From Allobosea lathyri (GTDB lineage: Bacteria; Pseudomonadota; Alphaproteobacteria; Rhizobiales; Beijerinckiaceae), in NCBI RefSeq assembly GCF_900108245.1, contig NZ_FNUY01000015.1, positions 1-64,000 of the forward strand: a stretch of 64,000 nt of DNA, given 5' to 3'. This document shows, one piece after another, positions 45,768-54,061 of the stretch (within the stretch, counting starts at the first letter, position 1; every line of letters starts with the position of its first letter). The position numbers were made by a program, and so were the translations under genes. The notes under the pieces were generated by a model that did no database searches, was not told the origin of the DNA, and saw only the letters and a list, made by a program, of their open reading frames with translations.

Positions 45768-46748
45768 TCATTCGATCACGGCGTCGGCACTGCTCAAAAT
45801 CGAGGGCGGAAAGGCAATGCCGAGCGCCTTGGCAGCCTTGAGATTGATGAACAGCTCGACTTTCGTGACCCGCTGAACCGCCAGATCGGCAGGCCGCTCG
45901 CCCTTGAGTATGCGACCGGCATACATCCCGGCGTGACGGTGCGACTGGTCGAAATCGCCGCCATAGCTCATCAGCCCGCCGGCTACGGGGAAGTCGCGCG
46001 ATTGGGTGATGGCAGGCACGCCATGGCGGGCTGCGAGCGCGGCCAGTTGGCCGCTGCGATAGGCGAAATAGGGATCGGAGGTGAAGACCAGCCCACCCGC
46101 TTGCATCCCGGCGACAGCCGCGAACACGGCTTCGAATTCCTGTTCGGTGCTGGCGTTCAGAATGCGCAGCTGCAGTCCGAGGCTGCTGGCTCCCGCATGC
46201 AGGTTCGCCAGTTGGGAATTCGAGGTCGGGCTGGTCGGGTTGGCCGCAACCGCGAAAACCCGGTTGGCCGGAAAGAGCTCGTGCATGAACTCCAGCCGCT
46301 TGAGCGAGGCTTCCACACTCAGGCTCGACACGCCCGTGAGATTGCCGCCCGGCCGGGACAGGCTGCCGACCACGCCCAGCGCAATGGGATCGCCGCCCAT
46401 CTCAAAGACGATCGGGATCGTCCTGGTCGCCGATTTGGCCGCCAGCGCAACCTCGGCGCCACCCGGCGCCACGATCACGGTCACCTGGCGATTGACGAGT
46501 TCTGTCGCGAGGGCAGGCAGCTGGCGGTATTGACCTTCCGCCCAGCGAAACTCGATCGCGACATTGCGCCCCGCGATATAGCCGGTCTCTGCCAGCCCTT
46601 CTCGGAACGCCTTGAGGCGACTGGCATAGGGTTCAGGGGATTCGGAGCCGAGATAGCCAATGACCGGCATGGCCAGCCGCTGAGCGCGGGCCGGAGTCAT
46701 CCACGCTGCCGCACCGCCAAAGAGCGCGACGAATTCGCGCCGCCGCAT
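45768..46748 (-). CDS. ABC transporter solute-binding protein (TrpX-like family) with twin-arginine signal
   Basis: 326 residues from ATG 46748. The signal RRREFVALFGGAAAWMTPARAQ has a twin-arginine motif, suggesting export by the Tat machinery encoded at 60-62 kb. The mature part (VIGYLGSESPEPYASRLKAFREGLAETGYIAGRNVAIEFRWAEGQ) belongs to the ABC substrate-binding family abundant in Bradyrhizobium-like genomes, related to TrpX; ligands are mostly unknown. Earlier starts at 46793 or 46859 would place the signal internally. No permease or ATPase lies next to it. It precedes the cyclase gene, so it could supply the ligand that gene senses. Confidence 0.85.
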   Translation of the reverse strand: MRRREFVALFGGAAAWMTPARAQRLAMPVIGYLGSESPEPYASRLKAFREGLAETGYIAGRNVAIEFRWAEGQYRQLPALATELVNRQVTVIVAPGGAEVALAAKSATRTIPIVFEMGGDPIALGVVGSLSRPGGNLTGVSSLSVEASLKRLEFMHELFPANRVFAVAANPTSPTSNSQLANLHAGASSLGLQLRILNASTEQEFEAVFAAVAGMQAGGLVFTSDPYFAYRSGQLAALAARHGVPAITQSRDFPVAGGLMSYGGDFDQSHRHAGMYAGRILKGERPADLAVQRVTKVELFINLKAAKALGIAFPPSILSSADAVIE

Positions 46749-47450
46749 AGCTCCGGTTCGACGAGCGGCGCAGGGCATGAAACGCAAGGCCATTCCCCCT
46801 TCCAACCAATACCGGCTGGTCTCCGGAAGCGCTCGATATGACCCCAATCGCTTTGGCACAGCATAGCCGCACCGCCGGCCTTGCGAAACCCGTTAACCAC
46901 GATCCAGCCGCTTGGGCGCCGCAGCTTACGCGACCAGGGCAAGCGCATCGGAATCATACGGCTGGGCTGCGACGGAGCAGTGCTTCCAGCTCGTCGAGCA
47001 CAGTGCGCCCGACAACGGGCCGCAAGCCCCGGTTGCCATGCGTCACACGCGCGTCGGCCCCTGCAGAAGAAGAATTTTAGCCCGCGCAGCCCGCCTGTGT
47101 CGGGGCTGGCGGCAAAAGGCCACACGGCCAAGCCGGGCCGTCTTTGACGTGTATCGGCAGACTGAGCAGGTGCAACATGCCTATTCCAAAGGCGATGACG
47201 GAATTTCTTAAGGCTCGAAAACTCGAATGACTACGAAATAGGCAGATCTCGAGTCGCAAACGCCACCCAGGGGAGCACGAAACGCGGGAGGTCTCATAAA
47301 AATGACCGATCCCTTAACTGACTATGCGCAAGACGCATAACGGAACTGATAACTCGCCTCTGTGAGAGGCAGAGTGGCTCGCCTATATGCAGTGCACAAC
47401 GAATTCATCGCTGTCGGGACTAACCCCCGAAAGAACTTAGGAGAATTACA
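46749..47450. other. Long spacer and 5' leader before the DUF1127 gene
   Basis: 700 bp with no convincing gene. It holds a weak terminator-like stem ACGGCC/GGCCGT followed by CTTT (47124-47144), an AT-richer leader with small hairpins (ATGCGCAAGACGCAT near 47323, GCCTCTGTGAGAGGC near 47356), and a 12-codon open frame at 47302-47340. The length suggests a regulated or structured 5' UTR for the DUF1127 gene. Confidence 0.5.
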
Positions 47451-47606
47451 ATGTTCGTCACCATGATCGCCGCCAAGATCCGCTCGTACCTGCGTTATCG
47501 TGAGACCGTCCGCGAGCTCTCGCGCCTGACCGATCGCGAGCTGGACGATCTGGGCCTGTCGCGTTCGGAGATCCCCTTCATCGCCCGTACGCACGCCGTC
47601 ATCTGA
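47451..47606 (+). CDS. DUF1127 family small protein
   Basis: 51 residues (MFVTMIAAKIRSYLRYRETV...). The arginine-rich core RELSRLTDRELDDLGLSRSEIP is the DUF1127 (YjiS-like) signature. Such small proteins are common in alphaproteobacteria; some act in RNA turnover together with small RNAs and in phosphate or stress responses. ATG 47451 follows a strong TTAGGAGAATTACA ribosome-binding site, and the gene ends 76 bp before a perfect intrinsic terminator, so it forms a short independent transcript with a long leader. Confidence 0.92.
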   Translation: MFVTMIAAKIRSYLRYRETVRELSRLTDRELDDLGLSRSEIPFIARTHAVI

Positions 47607-47682
47607 TATCCGAGCCTTCTACCGGCTCCGAATAGTTTCTCCCGGGTTCGCGTCCTCCCCGCGAACTTTGGTCGAAGAGCGA

Positions 47683-47707
47683 ATGCCCGCTTTCGAGCGG
47701 GCATTTT
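47683..47707 (+). terminator. Rho-independent terminator of the DUF1127 gene
   Basis: ATGCCCGCT and AGCGGGCAT form a perfect nine-pair stem closed by a TTCG tetraloop and followed by TTT. It lies between the DUF1127 gene and trmFO. Confidence 0.92.
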
Positions 47708-47772
47708 GCGTTTTGGGCCGGAATTTTTGTCCTCCCCTTGACCTTCCGGCCCGCTGCGGACACATCCCAGCG

Positions 47773-49179
47773 ATGGAACCCATTCACATCATCGGCGGCG
47801 GGCTTGCGGGCTCGGAGGCTGCCTGGCAGATCGCAGAGGCCGGCGTGCCGGTCGTGCTCCACGAAATGCGCCCGCAGCGCGGCACCGACGCGCACAAGAC
47901 GCAAAGCCTGGCCGAGCTCGTCTGCTCCAACTCGTTCCGCTCCGACGATTCGCTAAGCAATGCGGTCGGCCAGCTGCATTGGGAGATGCGCCGGCTGAAC
48001 TCGCTGATCATGGCCAAGGGCGACGCGCATCAGGTCCCGGCCGGCGGCGCGCTGGCCGTCGATCGCGACGGGTTTGCGGAAGGCGTCACGGCCGCGCTCG
48101 AAGCCCACCCACTGGTCACGATAGACCGGGCCGAGATCGCCGGCCTGCCACCTGCTGAATGGGACAAGGTCATCATCGCGACCGGCCCCCTCACCTCGCC
48201 CTCGCTGGCGCAGGGCATCCAGTCGCTGACCGGAGAAACCGAACTCGCCTTCTTCGACGCCATCGCCCCGATCGTGCATTTCGATTCGGTCGACATGGAT
48301 CAGGCCTGGTTCCAGTCGCGCTATGACAAGGCGGGTCCGGGCGGCACCGGCGCCGACTACATCAACTGCCCGCTCGACCGCGACCAGTACGAGGCCTTCA
48401 TCGACGCGCTGCTGGCGGCCGAAAAGACCGAGTTCAAGGAGTGGGAGGGCACGCCCTATTTCGACGGCTGCCTGCCGATCGAGGTCATGGCCGAGCGCGG
48501 GCGCGAAACACTGCGCTGGGGACCGATGAAGCCGGTCGGGCTGACCAACAAGCACAACCCGACGGTGAAGGCCTATGCCGTGGTGCAGCTGCGCCAGGAC
48601 AATGCGCTGGGCACCCTGTTCAACATGACGGGCTTCCAGACCAAGCTGAAATATGGCGAGCAGGCCGCGATCTTCCGGATGATCCCGGGCCTCCAGAACG
48701 CCGAATTCGCAAGGCTCGGCGGCATCCACCGCAACACCTATCTCAACTCGCCCAAGCTGCTCGACGAGCGGCTGCGGCTGAAGGCCGATCCGCGCCTGCG
48801 CTTCGCCGGCCAGATCACCGGCTGCGAGGGCTATGTCGAAAGCGCCGCGATCGGCCTGCTGGCGGGCCGCATGGCCGCTGCCGAGCGCCTCGGCAACGAA
48901 CTCGATCTGCCGCCTGCGACGACGGCGCTCGGCGCGCTGGTCAACCACATCACCGGCGGCCACATCGTCACCATCGACGAGGGGCCGCGCTCCTTCCAGC
49001 CGATGAACATCAATTTCGGCCTGTTCCCGCATATCGAGGGCCAGGCAACGCACGGCCCCGACGGCAAGAAGCTGAAGGGTCCCGCCAAGAGCGTCGCACG
49101 CAAGCACGCGCTGACCGCCCGGGCGAAGGTGGAGATGGACGCCTGGGCCGGCGGTGCGGCGGTTCAGGCGGCGGAGTAG
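47773..49179 (+). CDS. trmFO: Folate-dependent tRNA m5U54 methyltransferase TrmFO
   Basis: 468 residues. It methylates uridine 54 in the tRNA T loop, using methylene-tetrahydrofolate as carbon donor and FAD as reductant. The FAD-binding GxGxxG appears as IIGGGLAGSEAAW at the N-terminus; ELVCSNSFRSDD is the next conserved block, and the C-terminal half holds TGCEGYVESAAIGLLAG. I chose ATG 47773 because it begins four residues before the dinucleotide motif; the frame opens at 47668 inside the preceding terminator. It is convergent with the phytoene-synthase-like gene across a perfect palindrome. Confidence 0.96.
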   Translation: MEPIHIIGGGLAGSEAAWQIAEAGVPVVLHEMRPQRGTDAHKTQSLAELVCSNSFRSDDSLSNAVGQLHWEMRRLNSLIMAKGDAHQVPAGGALAVDRDGFAEGVTAALEAHPLVTIDRAEIAGLPPAEWDKVIIATGPLTSPSLAQGIQSLTGETELAFFDAIAPIVHFDSVDMDQAWFQSRYDKAGPGGTGADYINCPLDRDQYEAFIDALLAAEKTEFKEWEGTPYFDGCLPIEVMAERGRETLRWGPMKPVGLTNKHNPTVKAYAVVQLRQDNALGTLFNMTGFQTKLKYGEQAAIFRMIPGLQNAEFARLGGIHRNTYLNSPKLLDERLRLKADPRLRFAGQITGCEGYVESAAIGLLAGRMAAAERLGNELDLPPATTALGALVNHITGGHIVTIDEGPRSFQPMNINFGLFPHIEGQATHGPDGKKLKGPAKSVARKHALTARAKVEMDAWAGGAAVQAAE

Positions 49180-49180
49180 T

Positions 49181-49259
49181 CGTCATTGCGAGCGTAGCGA
49201 AGCAATCCAGCGCTTCGCTCTACGTCCTCCTGGATTGCTTCGCTACGCTCGCAATGACG
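49181..49259. repeat. CGTCATTGCGAG palindrome between trmFO and the phytoene-synthase-like gene
   Basis: Left arm CGTCATTGCGAGCGTAGCGA and right arm TCGCTACGCTCGCAATGACG are perfectly complementary, and pairing continues over about 30 bases per arm, enclosing a 20-base loop. It differs from family 1 by its GCGTAGCGAAGCAATCCAG core. Probably a bidirectional terminator of repeat origin. Confidence 0.9.
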
Positions 49260-49265
49260 GGTAAT

Positions 49266-50177
49266 TCAGCGCCCTGCCCGCGACGCGCGCCAGATCAGCC
49301 ATTGCCGCTGCCAGGCAGGTAGCGTGATGATCGTGCGGTACGGGTCGTAGCCGCTGCGCTCCATCCGCTTGAGATAGGGCTCGACCAGCGCGACCGGCAA
49401 AAACGCCGGCATGACGGCCGAAGGCACGGTCTCACGCAGGTCGCGCAGCTTGGCCAGATGCGCGCGGGCGATGTCGCGCAGTTCCTTCAGCGAATAGAGC
49501 ACGCCGGGCCCGCCGCGACCGCGCACGATATCATCCCGTGTGACACCGTTGCGGGACAGGATATCGGCGGGAATATAGACCTGCCCCTCGGCGGCATGCC
49601 AGGGAAAGGCCCGCATCAACCCGTTCAGCGCATAGGCGACGCCGGCATAGCCGGCAGCCGCGGCGCCGCCGGGATCGCGGCCATTGGCCAGGATGATCGA
49701 GGCGAGCCGGATCAGCGCGCTCGACGTTTCCCCCGCATACCCCTCCAGATCGCGTAGCGAGGGCATCGGATCGTCATAGAGATCGAAGACGCGCGCCTCG
49801 ATCAGCGCGGTCAGGGGCGCGACCGGCAGACGATAGCGTTTGATGCTGTCGAGAAGGGCTGCCGCGACAGGATGAGCCTGCACCTCCCCTTGCGCATCCC
49901 CTTCGAGAAGATCGCGCCACCATTGCAGCCTGACCTCGCCGGGCAGCGGCTCGCTGACGAGCGCGCGCACGCGAGCGATTTCGTGGCTGAAGGCATAGAG
50001 CGCAAATAGCGACGGCCGCTGCGCCTCGGGAGCGTAGAGACCGGCGATATAGCGATCCTGATCGTGTTCGCGCACCAGCGAAGCGCAATGCGCATAGGCC
50101 GCCGGCAGCGCCGCAGGCGCGGTGTCACGGCGATCGTCGGTCTGCGTCTGCGGCATCATCCCGCCCTGGCCTGTCAT
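49266..50177 (-). CDS. Squalene/phytoene synthase-like protein, NDUFAF6 relative
   Basis: 303 residues. The fold is visible in PSLFALYAFSHEIARVRALVSEPLPGEVRLQWWRDLL and DLYDDPMPSLRDLEGYAGETSSALIRLA. The usual substrate-binding DXXXD pairs of true synthases are altered (HEIAR in place of the first aspartate-rich motif), so prenyl condensation is doubtful. This is the branch that includes human NDUFAF6, needed to assemble complex I. It lies in a same-strand run with the Mth938-like gene and secF, which supports a membrane assembly role. Stop at 49266, six bases after a palindrome. Confidence 0.82.
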   Translation of the reverse strand: MTGQGGMMPQTQTDDRRDTAPAALPAAYAHCASLVREHDQDRYIAGLYAPEAQRPSLFALYAFSHEIARVRALVSEPLPGEVRLQWWRDLLEGDAQGEVQAHPVAAALLDSIKRYRLPVAPLTALIEARVFDLYDDPMPSLRDLEGYAGETSSALIRLASIILANGRDPGGAAAAGYAGVAYALNGLMRAFPWHAAEGQVYIPADILSRNGVTRDDIVRGRGGPGVLYSLKELRDIARAHLAKLRDLRETVPSAVMPAFLPVALVEPYLKRMERSGYDPYRTIITLPAWQRQWLIWRASRAGR

Positions 50178-50256
50178 CTGTCGGCCTCGCTCACCGGGGC
50201 ATTGTAGGCCGAGCTTGGCCTGTAAGGCTACGCCTGCCGAACGGAGTTAGCGCACT

Positions 50257-50634
50257 CTATTCGACCGCGATCAGCGCCGCCGCGACTCGCCTGTCTTCGC
50301 CCACCAGCACATTATAGGTCCGGGCGGCCGCGCCTGTCGCCATGCCTTCGATCGTGATCCCGACCTGCCTGAACCTGTCACGCAAGACCGACGGAATGAA
50401 GGCAATGTCGTTGCCCGTCCCGATCAGCAGGAAATCGATACTCTCAGCCTCGTCGAGCACAGGCTGCAGGCTCTCAGGCGTGATGTCGGCGAAGCGCGTC
50501 ACCGGCCAGATACGAATGCCGGCCGGCGTCACAAGCACCGAGCCACGATGGCTCATATCGGCGAAGCGGAAGCCACCGGCTCCGAACGCATCGAGTTGGT
50601 GGCGGCCGGGAAGAAAACCGTCGAAGCGCGCCAT
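50257..50634 (-). CDS. Mth938-like domain protein, NDUFAF3 relative
   Basis: 125 residues. The sequence IRIWPVTRFADITPESLQPVLDEAESIDFLLIGTGNDIAFIP and ATGAAARTYNVLVGEDRRVAAALIAVE is characteristic of the Mth938/DUF498 family, whose human member NDUFAF3 is a complex I assembly factor. The gene starts 17 bp after the secF stop, so it is in the secD-secF transcript. The bacterial function is unproven; its place beside the Sec helper genes and an NDUFAF6-like gene suggests help in building membrane complexes. Confidence 0.88.
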   Translation of the reverse strand: MARFDGFLPGRHQLDAFGAGGFRFADMSHRGSVLVTPAGIRIWPVTRFADITPESLQPVLDEAESIDFLLIGTGNDIAFIPSVLRDRFRQVGITIEGMATGAAARTYNVLVGEDRRVAAALIAVE

Positions 50635-50651
50635 GACCGACGCCTTCTGCC

Positions 50652-51602
50652 TCAGCCCGCCTTCGCCTTGGCTCCGGCAGGCACCTTCTCGTCGGCCTGA
50701 TCAAGCCGGCCGGACCGGACATCGAGATAGAGCAGCACAGGCGTCGAGATGAACATCGCCGAATAGGTGCAGACCACCACGCCAAACAGCATGACAAGCG
50801 CGAAGCCCTCGATCGCCGAGCCGCCGAACAGCACGAGCGCGATGAGCGCGAGCACGGTCGTGGTCGAGGTGATCGCAGTGCGCGACAGGGTCGAGTTGAC
50901 CGAGAGGTCGAGCAGATCGGCCACCGGCATGGCCTTGTAGCGCCGCAGCAATTCGCGCGTGCGGTCGAACACCACCACGGTCTCGTTCAGCGAATAGCCG
51001 ACGATGGTCAGGATCGCCGCGATCGAGGTCAGGTTGAATTCGAGCTGCGTGATCAGGAAGAAGCCCATCGTCAGCACGATGTCGTGCAGCGTGCCGAGGA
51101 TCGCGCCGATGGCGAGCGGCATCTCGAAGCGGAACCAGAGATAGATCAGCACGCCGACGATCGCGAGAACGACGCCGAGCGCGCCGGCCTGCACCAGCTC
51201 TCCGGAGACACGCGGGCCGACCGTCTCGACCCGGCGGAAATCGTAAGCCGACGCGAACGCCTCGCGCGCCTTGACCACGACCTGCTGCTGCGCCACCTCG
51301 CCACCCGGCTGCAGCGCAAAGCGCATCGAAATCTCGCCGCCGCTGCCGAACTCCTGCACCTCCGCCTCGCCGAAGCCGAGGCCGTGCGCCGTCTGGCGCA
51401 CGGAAGCGATGTCGGGCCGGCCCGCCTTGGCCTGCATCTCGATCAGCGTGCCGCCCTTGAAGTCGATGCCGAAATTCAGGCCGATCGTCAGGAAGAGCGT
51501 GATCACCAGGATCGAGTAGGCCGCCGAAAACGGATAGCTGAACCAGCGGAAACGGACGATCTTGAAGGTGGTATTGTCGGGAACGATGCGAAGCAGACGC
51601 AT
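50652..51602 (-). CDS. secF: Protein translocase subunit SecF
   Basis: 316 residues with six helices. Hallmarks are NFGIDFKGGTLIEMQ in the first periplasmic part, VGYSLNETVVVFDRTRE at helix 4 and FGGSAIEGFALVMLFGVVVCTYSAMFIS near the end. With SecD it uses proton flow to pull proteins through SecYEG. ATG 51602 has GAGGAG. Located 29 bp after secD, before the Mth938-like gene. Confidence 0.96.
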   Translation of the reverse strand: MRLLRIVPDNTTFKIVRFRWFSYPFSAAYSILVITLFLTIGLNFGIDFKGGTLIEMQAKAGRPDIASVRQTAHGLGFGEAEVQEFGSGGEISMRFALQPGGEVAQQQVVVKAREAFASAYDFRRVETVGPRVSGELVQAGALGVVLAIVGVLIYLWFRFEMPLAIGAILGTLHDIVLTMGFFLITQLEFNLTSIAAILTIVGYSLNETVVVFDRTRELLRRYKAMPVADLLDLSVNSTLSRTAITSTTTVLALIALVLFGGSAIEGFALVMLFGVVVCTYSAMFISTPVLLYLDVRSGRLDQADEKVPAGAKAKAG

Positions 51603-51631
51603 GCGCTATCTCCTCAAAGGGGTTGCTTGCG

Positions 51632-53242
51632 TCAGAACGGAAGGGCTTTGGGCCGAGCCCAGCGATACCACAGCGCGATCAGCATCCGCGTCAGCGTCAC
51701 GGCCGTGATCACGGTCGTGAGAATGCCGAGGATGAAGACGACGGCGAAGCCGCGGACAGGTCCCGAGCCGAGCGAGAACAGCGCCACGGCCGCGATCAGC
51801 ATCGTGACGTTGGAATCGATGATCGTGGCGAAGGCGCGCTGGAAGCCGGCCTCCAGGGCGGAGACGAGAGATCGGCCCTGATGCTCCTCCTCGCGCATGC
51901 GCTCATAGATCAGCACGTTGGAATCGACTGCCGTACCGATGGTGAGCACGATGCCCGCAATGCCCGGCAGCGTCATCGTCGCGCCCAGCACCGACATCAA
52001 CCCGAAGATCAGGCAGACATGGACGAGCAGCGCGATCGAGGCGATGAAGCCGAACACGCCATAGGTCAGGATCATGTAGAGGATGACGAGCACGGTCGCG
52101 ATCAGGGTCGCCATCTTGCCGGCCTGGATCGAATCCGCGCCGAGGCCGGGGCCGACCGTGCGCTCCTCGACGATCGTCATCTTGGCCGGCAGCGCGCCTG
52201 CACGCAGCAGGATCGCGAGGTTGTTGACGGCCTCGACGGTGAAGTTGCCCGAGATCTGGCCCGAACCGCCGGTGATCGGCGACTGGATGACCGGCGACGA
52301 GATCACCTTGTTGTCGAGCACGATCGCCAGCGGGCGGCCGAGATTTTCCGTCGTCGCCTGCCCGAAGCGCTGCGCGCCGCGGATGTTGAAGCGGAAATTC
52401 ACGATCGGCTGGCTGGAGCGCGAATCGAAGGCGGGCTGCGCATCGACGAGATCAGCGCCCTCGACGATGACGCGGCGCTCGACCGGCACCAGAGCGCCGC
52501 CCGAATCCTGCGACGGCAGCATGTCGACATCGCCGCCCTGATTGTCGGCGACCATGCGGAACTGGAGCTTCGCGGTCTGGCCCAGAATGTCCTTGAGCCG
52601 CTGCGGGTCCTGCAGGCCCGGCACCTGAACCAGAATACGATCGAGGCCCTGGCGCTGGATGTTCGGCTCGGTCGTGCCCAGCGCGTCGACGCGACGGCGC
52701 AGCACTTCCATGGCCTGCTCGACCGCGCGACGAACGCGCTCATTGGCGCCGGCCTCGCTGACCGAGAGCTGGACCAACCCGTCCGGCTGCTCCGAGATCT
52801 CGATCGTGTTGTTGCCCGACGGCCCGAAGGCGCCGAGCGTTCCCACAGGCTGCGCCAGTTCACGCAGCTTCGGCATCAGCCTCGCCCGGTCGGCGGCATC
52901 CGGCACGCGAACCTGCACGCCGCGCGCCGTCATGCCGATACCGCCCTGGAAGGCGATGCGCTCGTCACGCAGGATGCGGCGCAGATCGTCGCGCAGCTGC
53001 GTCACCTGGCTGCGCACGAGGTCCGCTCGGTCGATCTCGAGCAGCACATGCGAGCCACCCTGCAGGTCGAGCCCCAGCACAACCGCATGGATCGGCAGCA
53101 GGATGCGCGGGATCCAGGATGGGGCGCCCACCTCGATGGCCTTGCGCGTCTCGGGCGAAAACAGGTTCGGCAGAGCGAAACCGCAGCCGAAGAGTAGCAC
53201 GAGCAGGACGAGGATGACCTTGCGGGTCTGGAAACGAAGCAT
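51632..53242 (-). CDS. secD: Protein translocase subunit SecD
   Basis: 536 residues. SecD hallmarks: VLGLDLQGGSHVLLEID after helix 1, a large periplasmic domain, and LTLPGIAGIVLTIGTAVDSNVLIYERMREE in the membrane domain. It works with SecF and YajC in late steps of protein export. The start at ATG 53242 (MLRFQTRK) puts the first helix at residues 9-25; an upstream TTG/ATG at 53281 is possible. The 223-bp gap to yajC contains palindromic copy 5. Confidence 0.95.
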   Translation of the reverse strand: MLRFQTRKVILVLLVLLFGCGFALPNLFSPETRKAIEVGAPSWIPRILLPIHAVVLGLDLQGGSHVLLEIDRADLVRSQVTQLRDDLRRILRDERIAFQGGIGMTARGVQVRVPDAADRARLMPKLRELAQPVGTLGAFGPSGNNTIEISEQPDGLVQLSVSEAGANERVRRAVEQAMEVLRRRVDALGTTEPNIQRQGLDRILVQVPGLQDPQRLKDILGQTAKLQFRMVADNQGGDVDMLPSQDSGGALVPVERRVIVEGADLVDAQPAFDSRSSQPIVNFRFNIRGAQRFGQATTENLGRPLAIVLDNKVISSPVIQSPITGGSGQISGNFTVEAVNNLAILLRAGALPAKMTIVEERTVGPGLGADSIQAGKMATLIATVLVILYMILTYGVFGFIASIALLVHVCLIFGLMSVLGATMTLPGIAGIVLTIGTAVDSNVLIYERMREEEHQGRSLVSALEAGFQRAFATIIDSNVTMLIAAVALFSLGSGPVRGFAVVFILGILTTVITAVTLTRMLIALWYRWARPKALPF

Positions 53243-53329
53243 CTGCGTGAACAGCCTTGTTGTCGCGCGCCGGCCCCTCACAGGGTCGGGCGTCGTTCGA
53301 GAGCATGACGACTTAAGTCAGAAACGCCT

Positions 53330-53436
53330 CGTCATCCTGGACAAGCGGCGAAGCCGCGCAGCTCCGGGATCCATCAAAGGACGATGTCGAGGCCTTCGAT
53401 GGATCCCGGGACGACCTGCGGTCGCCCAGGATGACG
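53330..53436. repeat. CGTCAT-ATGACG palindromic element, copy 5
   Basis: About 107 bp inside the yajC-secD spacer. CGTCATCCTGG at the left pairs with CCAGGATGACG at the right. Because both genes lie on the minus strand, it is transcribed within the probable operon and could tune read-through. Confidence 0.88.
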
Positions 53437-53465
53437 GCTGTGTTTCCATGCCAAATCATCATGCT

Positions 53466-53792
53466 TCAGCTCTTGACCGGCTCGCCCTTGGTGCGGACGT
53501 CCTGGATCATGCCCTTGACCAGACGGACACGCACGCCGTCAGCGATCTCGGCTTCGATCTCGCCGTCGTCGATGACCTTCGAGACCTTGGCGACCATGCC
53601 GCCGGCGGTGACCACCGTGTCGCCACGACGCACGTTCTTGATCATTTCCTGATGCGTCTTGGCGCGCTTCTGCTGCGGGCGGATGATCAGGAACCACATG
53701 ATCACGAAGATCAGCAGGAACGGCACCAGCTGGAGCAGCATGTCGGTGCCGCCACCGGCTCCGGTTGCCTGGGCGAAAGCGGGGGTGATCAC
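53466..53792 (-). CDS. yajC: Preprotein translocase subunit YajC
   Basis: 108 residues. One membrane helix (LLLQLVPFLLIFVIMWFLII) is followed by RPQQKRAKTHQEMIKNVRRGDTVVTAGGMVAKVSKV, the signature of YajC. The GTG at 53792 (VITPAFAQ) has AAGGAG eight bases upstream and is preferred; the frame opens at 53855. YajC binds SecDF and is the first gene of the yajC-secD-secF run. Confidence 0.94.
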   Translation of the reverse strand: MITPAFAQATGAGGGTDMLLQLVPFLLIFVIMWFLIIRPQQKRAKTHQEMIKNVRRGDTVVTAGGMVAKVSKVIDDGEIEAEIADGVRVRLVKGMIQDVRTKGEPVKS

Positions 53793-54010
53793 GAAAGAAA
53801 CTCCTTCATCGCAGCGGCGCAGCACGCCGCCGGCCGCAGGGCGCGGCATAAGCATCGTCAGGCCAGAAAATCGCGCGGACTATAGCCAGCGACACCGGTA
53901 AATCAATCAGAGGCGGCCGATCGCCCGGCCACGCCCCTCACCTATGGTCTTGGCGCCATTCGCGCAATGGCCTTGCGCTTTGCAACACAGTGCAGTTAAC
54001 GGTGCGTTTG

Positions 54011-54030
54011 ACCGTACCGCCGGGTACGGT
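54011..54030. promoter_or_regulatory. Perfect inverted repeat before the DUF815 ATPase gene
   Basis: ACCGTACC (54011-54018) and GGTACGGT (54023-54030) flank GCCG, 31 bp before the start codon. With no T run it is more likely an operator or leader hairpin than a terminator. Confidence 0.55.
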
Positions 54031-54061
54031 TGCCAGACCGACCGTTCGAAGGCGCTCCACG

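Noticed and set aside
43877..45841. A 654-codon plus-strand frame opposite the cyclase gene
   Set aside because: No recognisable motif and His/Arg/Asp bias; the cyclase frame carries complete conserved domains.
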